Below are positions 54,593-64,000 of a DNA stretch of 64,000 bases, piece by piece (the stretch's first letter is position 1; each line of letters begins with the position of its first letter). This DNA comes from Taudactylus pleione (taxonomy: Eukaryota; Chordata; Amphibia; Anura; Myobatrachidae): assembly GCA_031769625.1 (NCBI GenBank), contig JAUIMM010000686.1, positions 4,300,001 through 4,364,000 on the forward strand. Direction: 5' to 3'. Below the pieces are notes generated by a model that searched no databases, was not told where the DNA came from, and was given only the letters and a program-made list of their open reading frames with translations. Made by a program: the position numbers and the translations under genes.

Positions 54593-56038
54593 CTTTTATA
54601 TATTCACTGTATTCAGGGTCTGATTAAGGATTCCATATGCCTTAGCCTAATACAATCGCAGCACCACCTTACTCCCTCCCCCTCCTCCACATATACACCC
54701 AAACTCTATGTATCTAAAGATGTTTGTGAAGTATAAATGGGACATGTGAGGAAGAATCTGAAGCTAATCACATGCAGCTCCCCAGCCATTCCATATGGCG
54801 CTGCGGCACAATGTGCATAAGACAAAGATTTTAGCAGTAACAGAGTCACATTAGTGCAGCCATCTTGATATTACTTTGATAACTGCAGGTCTTTCCCATC
54901 AACACCACCTCAGGTCGGCCAGATAGCAAACAAGTTGTGTAGTGGTCAACCGCTTTGGAATATATTTTACTTAGGCTCTTCAGCCACCGACAACATGAAA
55001 TAATTAGGTTTTCATTTATTCCCCCCGGCTGCTGTTTTAGTGGTGCCCTCCTAAGTCCTGGCACCCTAGTCTTCTCCATAATCAGTCTGGTTGATCAGGC
55101 ACTGAGTGTATCTGGCATTTACTGGCTTTAGAGTTTGGTTAAATGTAATTTTGCAGAAACTTGTTTATGTTAAGTAGAACAGTTGCTAATTCAAGCTAAA
55201 ATGTTTCTCAATTAGAAAAAATACCAAAATGAAAGGTCACTAGGTTGAATTGTAACCAGAACAGTCAGATAAAAAGCTGCGGTTTTCTGGCATATGGAAT
55301 CTATTTCTGAGGATTTATTCCTGCAGATATCGACAGTCAGGATCACCTGCTATCATTTTTGATCACTAGTGAAATGACATCATGCTTCTGAAGAACATCC
55401 TCATAAGACAATCAATACTATGGAAGCCGCAAACTTGAAATGAACTCCACTCTCAGGAGGTTATAGTTATCAAGCTAGCAGCACGGTGTTCATGCAAATG
55501 TTAAAGATTAAGTGGCATTCTAGTGCTGTCCATTTATCACATTTGCACTTTAGTTATTGTTTATCAATGCAAATCCCGTAATTGTGACACAAATGCAATT
55601 GACAAATAGCCCTTAGATACTGAATAGAATAAGGGAAGACATTATTTTAGCTCTTGATCTTGATAAATATCTCAGAGGGTATAACAGTAATTCTATATTT
55701 CTTTCAGAGAATATTCAACATATTGATTGCTTCAGATTTGCCTAGTCCTATGTTATTAGTACAAATTGTATTATAACCAGTCCTTGCATGCAAACCAGAA
55801 ACACTTAATTAAACCAATAACAATTTATAGGTATGATTTATTTTTCAACAAAGTGCAGTAAGCATTTGCAAAATTGATAGTTTTTTTTTCTCGTTTATGT
55901 TTATGAAGTTGTAAACAACCTTCTGACCTCGTTTAGAGTTCTTGGATGCAATATACGTCTAAAATTTCACTTTTTAGACTCCCACTTGAGACTTTTTACC
56001 AGAAAATGACTTTGCAGTTGGATTCTTGAGTTTTCTAT
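54593..56038. other. Repeat-poor stretch, no gene identified
   Basis: Apart from a possible AGGGTCTGATTAAGG-type head near 54616, it looks single-copy and AT-rich. The region 55090-55860 has no recognised repeat or exon. Confidence 0.45.
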
Positions 56039-56046
56039 ATCTCCAA

Positions 56047-56393
56047 CAGTGGCGTGTCTATAATGGGTGCAGTGTGTGTGGGGCACAAGGGCCCCCGGGT
56101 CCAGGGGGGCCCCGCACCGCACACACTGCACCCATAGTTTTTTAAACTTACCTGTCCGAGGTCCCACGTCGGGTGTCACTGCTGCTCAGAACACCGGAAA
56201 AATGGCCGCCGCGACAATTTTCCGGTGTTCTGCGCATGCGCAGTAGACTCCGGGCACACTCTAGTGCCCGCAGTCTACTAATGCTCCGGTGGTTGGCCAG
56301 CCACGTCAGTCGGCTGCCAGCCACCAGGGAGAGAGGAGGTTGGCCCCACACGAGGAGTGCACACTGGCCCCCTCCTCTCTTAAAACGCCTCTG
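56047..56393. mobile_element. Small hAT MITE, perfect 8-bp duplication
   Basis: ATCTCCAA occurs at 56039-56046 and 56394-56401. The ends CAGTGGCGTGTC and AAAACGCCTCTG match with hAT-type spacing. The interior has GTGCAGTGTGTGTGGGGC with GCACACACTGCAC, a CCGGAAAAT..ATTTTCCGG pair and GCGCATGCGC. Confidence 0.93.
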
Positions 56394-56401
56394 ATCTCCA
56401 A

Positions 56402-56619
56402 CATACCTCATTTCTATAGCATTAGAAAAAAAACTATCATTGATGAACACAGAGATCGATTTCATCAGGATATCTTCAACATGGAAAAGCGGTACCAAGG
56501 AAAGTGGAGCCCACCTCATACTTGTCTACTTTTGAAAACTAGTTTCAGGGAGATTATAGATAGTAGTAGTATTTGGCGCGCTGTTGAGGGGTGAGCCATA
56601 CTCCACCCAAAGGGCATGT
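56402..56619 (-). other. Short frame continuing across the MITE site
   Basis: On the minus strand a frame containing VEDILMKSISVFINDSFF and AIEMRYVG would continue, if the MITE and one duplication are discounted, into DIENSRIQLQSHFLVKSLKW and stop near 55985, about 65 codons. No family was recognised. Confidence 0.25.
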
Positions 56620-58235
56620 CTACTACTGGGGGCACTGCATCGGGGGCGACTACTGCTAGGGGCACTGTATCGGGGGGGACCACTACTGTGGGGGACACCA
56701 CTACCGGAGGCACTGCATCGGGAGGACTTCTACTGGGGGCACTGTATCAGGGGAGACCACTACTGGGGGCACTGCATCAAGGGGGACTACTACTGGGGGA
56801 GGACACCACTACTGGAGGCACTGCATTGGGGGGGACTACTACTGGGGGCACTGTATCGAGGGGACCACTACTGGGGCACTACATCGGGGGGACTACTCCT
56901 GGGGGCACTGTATCAGGGGGGCCACTACTGGGGGCAGGACCATTACTGGGGCACTGCATCGGAGGACCACTACTGGGGGCACTGCATAGGGGGGGCTACT
57001 ACTGGGGGCACTATATGAAGGGCACTACTGGGGGCACTGCATAGGGGGGACTACTACTGGGGGCACTATATAAAGGGCACTGCATAGGGTGGACCACTAC
57101 TGGGGGCACTGCTTAGGGGGGACTACTACTGGGGGCACTATATAAGGGGCACTACTGGGGGCACTGCATAGGGGGGATGTCTACTGGGGGCATTATATAA
57201 GGGGCTTTCTACTGGGGGCACAAGTGGCACTGCACAGGAGGACCACTGCTGGGGGCACTGATTAGGGAGGCCACTACTGGGGGCACTGCATCGGGGGGCA
57301 CTACTACTGGGGGCAATCTATCAGGGGACACCACTACTGGGGGAACACCACTACCGGAGGCACTGCATCAGGGGGTACTACTACTGGGGGCACTGTATCG
57401 GGGGGACCACTACTGGGGGCACAGCAGTGGGGGGGACTACTACTGGGTGCACTTTATCTGGGGGGACCACTACTGGGGGTGGGACACCACTACTGGAGGC
57501 ACTGCATTGGGGGACTACTACTGGGGGCACTGTATCGGGGGGACCACTACTGGGGGCGGGACCACTACTGGGGGCACTATATAAATGGCACTGCATAGAG
57601 GGGACCACTACTGGGGGCACTGCATAGGGGGAGACTACTACTGGGGGCACTATATAAGGGGTACTGCATAGGGGCAACCACTACTGGGGGCACTGCATAG
57701 GGGGGGACTACTACTGGGGGCACTATATAACAGGCTTACTAATGGGGGCACAGGGGGCACTGCACAGGGGGACCACTACTGGGGGCACTGAATAGGGAGG
57801 ACCACTACAGGGGGCACTGTATAAGGGGCACAGCATAGGAGGGATCACTATTGGGGCCCTGCATAAGGGGCACCACTCCTGGGGGCACTGTGTAAGGAGC
57901 ACTGCATAGAGGGATCACTACTGGGGGCCTGCATTAGGGGGACCACTACTGGGAGCACTGTATAAGGGGCACAGCATAGGAGGGATCACTATTGGGGCCC
58001 TGCATAAGGGGCACCACTCCTGGGGGCACTGTGTAAGGAGCACTGCATAGAGGGATCACTACTGGGGGCCTGCATTAGGGGGACCACTACTGGGAGCACT
58101 GTATAAGGAGCACTACTGGGGCCTGCATAAGGGGGACGACTACAGGGGGCACTGTATAGGGGGGATCACTACTGGGGGCCTGCATAAGGGGGACCACTAC
58201 TGAGGGCACTGCATAGGGGGGACTGTATAAGGGGC
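56620..58235. repeat. Large G-rich minisatellite, about 30-33 bp unit
   Basis: About 50 units carry GGGGGGACTACTACTGGGGG with CACTGCATAG or CACTATATAAG. There is also a higher-order copy: GGGATCACTATTGGGGCCCT to the next GCACCACTCCTGGGGGCAC repeats at about 57840-57945 and 57972-58080. The plus strand holds nearly all the G. Long Gly/Thr/Trp or Pro/Val frames are artefacts of the repeat. Confidence 0.95.
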
Positions 58236-58244
58236 ACTGCATTA

Positions 58245-58570
58245 AGGTGCATATGGAATGGAGAGAATTGTTCCCAGAGTGACGAGAAAGGGGTGTGTGT
58301 CATGTTGACACGTCCCATTTTGCCGGGTGTGTACAGGAGATATGTCTGTGTACGAAGTTGTTCACAGACATATCTGATCTGCTCTTTAGCACAGCAGATG
58401 ACCAACATATCTGAAAGATATACCGGTCATCTGCTAGTGTGTATGGGCGATCCACCGATTGCCCATACACATGCTGCGGCACTCGTTGGTGATTGACAGC
58501 TCAACTGGACAGGCGATTTAAATGCCTTGAACTGTCAAGCCCGGCACATCTTTTAACCTTGCTACACACA
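58245..58570. mobile_element. Hairpin-rich MITE fragment
   Basis: Hairpins CAGATATGTCTGTG..CACAGACATATCTG and TGTGTATGGGCGATCCACCG with GATTGCCCATACACA, plus GCCGGGTGTGTACAGG near the left. Ends were not paired with certainty. Confidence 0.55.
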
Positions 58571-60479
58571 GGTACTGGCACAGCAAAATATAGATCCTGC
58601 AGTCATTCTCACCCTCCCTGAAAAATCACACAGGAGTAACTGCTGCTGCTCTGAGTCTCTGACTACACTGGCACAGCCTTTCCTGCTCACAGGACACGGA
58701 AGTGTAGAACAGAGCTCATGTGCGGGAATGAAGGGATCTCTGTTATGCCTCTGTTATTTCATTTTCCGGGGCAGCGGGAGGTTCCGCAGCAAAGTGGGAG
58801 CTAGGCAACCATGGCCCACCTATGTTGGCAGACTATTGCTGGACACTGAAAAGAGATGTTCCTGCAGCAAAATATAGCCAAAAGTCGTACGCTTCTTCAT
58901 TTTAAAGGTACATTTATACATAATAGTGGCCATATTGGCAAAAAAAGTGTATACTGATTATAAAATTTTATTAATCTGTTTCTCAAAAACTATGCCTGAT
59001 AGAAAAATTCTAAAACCAGATTTGAATTCAGCGTCCAAAATAGTGTAAGTCACCTATTTTACTTTATGGGACAGAAAATTATTAAACTGTTGCTAACCCC
59101 TGTTATGGATGGAAGATTTTGTTTATTTTTTAAAATGCTGAAAAATATAAAAATAAAATATCGGTTTCTTGGCCAGGAATGCATCTTACACTAGCAGGCC
59201 AGGACTAGTAGCTTGTTACTTAGGGCAGTGGAGGTCGGGATATGGCCCTTTCTTTGCACATTGTATAAATCATACTTTGGGATCTATGTGCTAAAAATGT
59301 TCTAATTGTTGAGAAAAAGGCGCTCTTGCTTCGCATGTTATCATTGCCAAGCAGGAGGCGACTAATGCAATATGTACTAAAAATAGCCCCGCCAGGGAGA
59401 GTGAACGTTAAGTCACCTCCCTCAACGGTGTCAGCAGAGACGCATTGCGTGTCCTGACTGCACTATGATTTGGGCATATTTTACACAATTTGTCGCCACG
59501 ATGTGACGGAATCGGGCAAATCGTGTAAAATATTGCTAATTGTGTAGGCACCTTAACTCTCTCTCTTCCATTCTGTTACAGTCTTCAGTCCCCAGTTGAC
59601 ACTATTGACCAATAAATACTCGTAATACATACACAGAATCTGTGTCACAGATGCATTCTAATAGCAGCCAGCTCTACCTGGCTTTTCACACCATTTCTCT
59701 TCATGCTGATTTTAACATTTGTCATTTAGCTAAAAAGCTTGCGTCTCCCACTTTGGGCCCATTTCATCTTTCTGTGTAAGTACCGTAAAGAGATGAAATT
59801 ACACCATTGAAACAGACATTTGGCAGGCAACACAGCATAGGAATAACTAACTAGTGAACCCTGCATTTTTAAAAATATAATAAAGCATTAGCTAATAGGA
59901 CATGTAATTGTTTGTCTTCTCTCGCATGTTTTTGGTTCTGATTACTCTAGACGGAAAGGGTTTGATGAGCTGTGAAGCAGGCACAGCTTTTTTACACAGT
60001 ATTTAGTAGAGAAAACAATTGTATGGAGTCAGTCCAGGTAATGAATGAAGATTGTCATAGCATAAACATCCCACAAATTGGCATCCTGAGATATAGTACT
60101 CAGTCTGTTATGTGCATGAAGAACAACTTAACCCTAAAATAAATATTAGCACAGAGGGGCAATTTTCTGTTCTTCTGAGTGCCTCACTGTGCAGATCAAG
60201 ATAATCTTGTGGATTACAATACACTATCTCCAGCCACGCAGTTGTAGTAATAGGACATCGATAGAAAACATTGGAAGTACCAATGTCAAAAAACATTGAA
60301 TACAAAACATTATTTAGATACAAACATTGGTTCTCTGGAACCGATGTTAACTGATGTTTCTATTTCTTTTTAAAGCAAACTCTATACTTAAACATATAAT
60401 AGACTAATACACTTTTCAAATAATTCTTAGACTATGTCTATCTTCATGGAGGCAAATAGTATGTATATATTATATACAT
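58571..60479. other. Mostly single-copy sequence, no gene identified
   Basis: A weak hairpin lies near 59470-59535 (TTTTACACAATTTG with CAAATCGTGTAAAAT). From 59560 to 60470 no repeat family was recognised. No exon with clear splice sites was noticed. Confidence 0.45.
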
Positions 60480-60494
60480 ATATATAAAAACAAG

Positions 60495-61891
60495 TTCAAC
60501 TAAAGCTTGTTCACATCGGAGCCTCCACAGCTCTTTGTGAAACGCGCGTCATCAGCCAGCGCCGGGACCTCGGGTATCACAGGGCCATGTGACCCGGCTA
60601 CCGACGGCGGCTAGACTATTCAGCGGGACGCTGCTCCCGATCATCCCTCCACTGCCAGTCCTCTAACTGGGCAATCAGGTAATTCTGTCGGCCCCCCTCA
60701 TCCCGCTGTCACCGGTTATACCGCCCTACACTGCGCACTCGCAACAGGGGGATACCGGAGTCAGCAGGGAAAGTAGGAACCGACTGCACTTTCCCTGTCT
60801 CTATTCCTTCACCCTGCACCCAGGAGGTCTCCGTCTCCCTCTGACCCGTTCAATACCCACAGGGGTAAACGGAGCTAGGGGTGAGAGGTCTTCCCCCAAT
60901 AAGGTGGGGGTCTTTTATGTCTATTACTTTTTATCTGGATAGAGTCAATATATTGTTACCAACTATACCTCATAAAATACATTCGGCAATATATTACATG
61001 GGTATGATTATAGAGGCTATTAATTGCCCTTTCCATGTGTCCTTGATATTGGATAATGCTGAATATAATTAATGTACTATATGTGTACCTCTTGACAGGG
61101 GTTGATTACAAGGATACTAACAGTGTCATTATATATAAACAATATAATGTGTATATATGGATATAATAACATAGACCATTATTTGCCTGGTTTCCCTTAT
61201 AACTCAATATTGGATATTGCTGATTGCATTATATGTATACTCCTGACAGTGGGTAAATTATGAGGATGTGAATAGTCCTGCTGTATATAAACCACATGAA
61301 TAATTGGACTATTATTTAAGTCTTAATATCTTGGTTTTTCTAGTAATATATTTCACTTACTACCTTTTCTTGTTCAAAAAATGGTCTAATAACATTAATA
61401 CAAGGGATAATGGTGTGTTTAACAATTTGTAAATTAATCACTACTTAATGGTGTAGTAATAGACCCTTATTTTGATTAAATTCATGAGCCAGTTTCTACA
61501 TTCAATACTCCTAAAGGGAGTTAGTGATCTGCAGCATTATATGCTACAATTGCGAGCAGATTTAACATATGTGTGTCTTTTTGTCTAATTAATTAAAAGT
61601 TAAGTTTTATGCAATATAAATGTTTAATGTAATAATTATCCATAATTAAGAGTGCATCAACTAAGGAAAATTATTTTTTTGAGTCATATCTCTTATGACT
61701 CAACACGAACTATATAAGTACTTTCTGTACTTTTCCAATGGTGCACCACCAGCAACTTTATAGGCATTATTAAGGAATTATACTTTAGTATTTTCTTTTT
61801 AAATTATGCTGGTCTTTGACTATTATAGTGACTACATTGTAAGTGTTATTTTTGTCCTGTGCGGTCTCTAAAAAAACCCCCCTCCCCCATG
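60495..61891 (+). mobile_element. 1.4-kb retroelement-like insertion with 15-bp duplication
   Basis: ATATATAAAAACAAG occurs at 60480-60494 and 61892-61906. A 15-bp duplication suggests target-primed insertion (LINE, SINE or PLE type). Near the 5' end, TTTGTGAAACGCGCGTCATC resembles the GAAA and stem III side of PLE hammerheads, but the CTGANGA box is not intact. A GC-rich head (60530-60900) is followed by an AT-rich body with a two-unit tandem repeat (about 61015-61340). No reverse transcriptase was seen, so it is non-autonomous. Confidence 0.6.
61015..61340. repeat. Two-unit tandem repeat, about 165 bp
   Basis: Both units carry GATATTGGATAATGCTGA or AATATTGGATATTGCTGA, then CTCTTGACAGGGGTTGATTA or CTCCTGACAGTGGGTAAATT, then ATAAAC and GACCATTATT or GACTATTATT. 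They are imperfect. Confidence 0.75.
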
Positions 61892-61906
61892 ATATATAAA
61901 AACAAG

Positions 61907-62720
61907 ACAAGAAGGCTCTAATAGTGTAGTATATAAGACACCGTTTGGTTTTTCAGAATAAGTAATGTGCGTACATTTAATTTGTATAATTACGCTTATC
62001 TCAATTCCAACCAATGTTACGATGAATCAGGACACGGTTTTCATATAGTTTCCAGCATCAGAATGCAGCCCAGCATCAAGACAAAAACCAAGAGAAATTC
62101 ATAGGGTAGTATATCCAAACTTTATAGATTAAAACATAAGATTAAGAACATGTACAAGATAATGACTTGGTTTATGGCATATCAATCAAGAACAATTCAC
62201 CCAAACCAGGGATCCAGAGCATTCCAACTGAATGGTACCGAATTCAGGAAACCTCCGTGATATTGTTGTGGACTTGAAAGATAGTAGACAGGAGCCTCGT
62301 ATTATCTTTCATTTATTTTTTTCTCTCTGTCTCTTCTCCACTGCTTCCCGGCAACTTGCAGGTGAATATTTTAAAGGGCACTCGGAGTCAGTATAAAGCA
62401 CGCTGGGCTCTCCCCCCCCCCTTCTCCCCTCCTCTTTGGGTCTGTCCTGCACATGCAGTGAGTGCCTGACAGTGATACCTGTGAGGCTGACTGCTCAGTT
62501 ACCAGTAGCTACAGCAGCCAGACACCCCAGCAGCCAACCAGTCTTCACTGAGAGCAGCACCAGTGACAGTGAGCCAGGGGTGGGACTATCTTATGAACTG
62601 CAGCTGATTGGCTGTCCAGAGTGTCTGTCTGTCACTCTGTCAGCCACCACCCCCAGCAGCAGCATGCACGCAGCAGCAATAGCCCAATCAGTGTGTTTTG
62701 AACTCTCTTCTTAAGTTGTG
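61907..62720. other. Half MITE and GC-rich repeat, no gene
   Basis: 62340-62405 (CCACTGCTTCCCGGCAACTT, GGGCACTCGGAGTCAGTATA) is half of the 49671-49841 MITE family. 62440-62700 is rich in CAGCAGC/CAGTGACAG words. No gene was recognised. Confidence 0.5.
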
Positions 62721-62736
62721 ATTGACTATAAAACAA

Positions 62737-63568
62737 AAAATAAGCAGTTAATAACTGCAATACCTGGCGCTAAATTAAGGTTACACTATACATCCGCTGC
62801 AAGTAATAGAGGTCTAGTTAGGACTCCAGAATATGCTTCTAAACAGATAATTAAAAATATTACTGCGATTGATGTACAGTCGTTCTCAATATATATAAAA
62901 TTTTATTAAATATTCAATATTGCTCTCTATTATGTAGACAAAAAATAGATATTTAATTATAAAACATTATCACAAAACATAACATTTGCACATACAACAT
63001 TTATAATATTAAAATGGTATCTAGTCACGCCTAGAGCGACTTCTTATACAAGCTGACTAGTGAACTCTTGGGATGCCAGTGTTCACGGATTTCATCCACA
63101 CACTATTCAGCCATTATTAACAGGCTTGCTGGCTCATTTGTGAGACTGCTATAGTGGAAACAAATTGCCACATATTTTCAAATGATACTTACCTATGAAC
63201 CAAAGTGTTACAAAGCATTAAATGCTGTTTGGACTTTAGTATTCTAACGATCCTATGAAAACTTTCCATTCTATTTATATTTTTTTAAGTTTTTATTTAA
63301 TTTTTTAATTTTTATTTTTGAAGTTATGTGTTTTTTCACATACATATACAGTATATGTATTAAGAAGTCATACTAGACGTGACTAGATACTATCTTAATA
63401 TTTTAAATGTACAAATGTTATATGTTTTGTGATGTTTTATAATTAAATATCTATTTGTGACATTCAAACAAGCCTTTTTTGTCAACATAATAGAGAGCAA
63501 TATTGAATATTGAATAAAATGTAATATATATTGAGAACGACTGTATATCCAGCGCAGTAATATTTTTA
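62737..63568. mobile_element. Insertion with 16-bp duplication and about 200-bp inverted arms
   Basis: ATTGACTATAAAACAA occurs at 62721-62736 and 63569-63584 exactly. Inside, 62849-63046 pairs with 63361-63570. Shared blocks are AATTAAAAATATTACTGCG, ACAGTCGTTCTCAATATATA, CAATATTGCTCTCTATTATG, TAGATATTTAATTATAAAAC and ATCTAGTCACG. The right arm has about 20 extra bases. A spacer of about 315 bp separates the arms. No protein is encoded. Long duplication plus inverted ends is reminiscent of PLE-type insertions, but no PLE sequence was recognised. Confidence 0.82.
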
Positions 63569-63584
63569 ATTGACTATAAAACAA

Positions 63585-64000
63585 GGTGAGAGCCAGCTGG
63601 CAGCTCAAAGCAGTGACAGCACCACACAGTGTCACAAAAAAAAAAAACATTGGAAAAGCAGGGAAATATATTGAGGGAGAAATCTTGCAATGGTGATGAA
63701 ACACTACATCCTAAACAATGCAGGGTTGAACATCGAACATCAAAACCATCTGACCGATGTTTCCGATGAAACATCAAATGATTCCCATCCCTACTCAACC
63801 GTGTCTCAATAGAGTGCAATTAGTGAAGAATCGTATGCCCTCTGCCCATTAGGACATGTGCTCAACTATGCTATTAGGTTAGTAAAAGTTATATTTGTAT
63901 ATTATAGGCTGCTTACTACATATCTTATGCTTGAGAGATAGTTACAATGTGAATAATGTCCATTCTATCAAAATAGATTACTGCATGTGCCTGTCTTCCT
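63585..64000. other. No recognised gene
   Basis: A short A run lies at 63637-63648 and a GATGTTTCCGATGAAACATC hairpin near 63756-63775. Nothing else was identified up to the window edge. Confidence 0.5.

Noticed and set aside
56584..57044. Gly/Thr-rich frames of about 140 codons
   Set aside because: Two frames of a 30-bp minisatellite; no start context, domain or variation pattern of a protein.

Overview
The window reads as vertebrate, most likely amphibian (frog-like), nuclear DNA. It is non-coding in the host sense and packed with old transposable elements. No bacterial gene structure, rRNA, tRNA or CRISPR array was seen, and no long intact protein gene. The amphibian call is an inference from the mix of repeats: many hAT and Harbinger-like MITEs, Tc1 and mariner pieces, Penelope-like elements (PLEs), an L2/CR1-type LINE, and a LINE/SINE tail ending in a GGCGC..TATAAATAAA motif. 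No species can be named. Every family call rests on motif recognition by eye, without a database search.

Layout. 1-4 kb: sparse, with one hAT N-terminal fragment, a hairpin and a short minisatellite. 4-9.2 kb: PLE territory, with two inverted copies of a terminal segment carrying a candidate intron, hammerhead-like motifs, and a broken PLE reverse transcriptase on the minus strand split by a MITE. 9.2-11.9 kb: a composite repeat, a LINE/SINE tail and a truncated Tc1. 12-19 kb: MITEs and two degraded hAT transposase copies. 19.1-24.2 kb: a mariner split by a hAT of about 4 kb with 8-bp target duplications; that hAT is itself split by a Harbinger-like MITE and contains a tandem array of about 12 units.

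24.7-31 kb: Harbinger-like MITEs, a second PLE fragment split by a small hAT MITE, a 218-bp foldback, an L2/CR1-like reverse transcriptase fragment and a G/T-rich minisatellite. 31-43 kb: lower repeat density, with a possible minus-strand LTR, several MITEs and one candidate 108-bp spliced exon (43094-43201, minus). 43-54 kb: nested MITEs, remnants of Harbinger MYB-like proteins (one with CCAAT and TATA boxes upstream), a near-perfect hairpin element and G-rich minisatellites. 54-64 kb: a hAT end, a small hAT MITE, a 1.6-kb G-rich minisatellite, and two insertions flanked by 15-16 bp duplications.

The genes do not form a pathway. The useful content is insertion chronology: target duplications fix the order mariner, then hAT, then MITE, and PLE, then MITE. 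Autonomous-type proteins are all broken, whereas several MITEs and foldbacks keep near-perfect ends.
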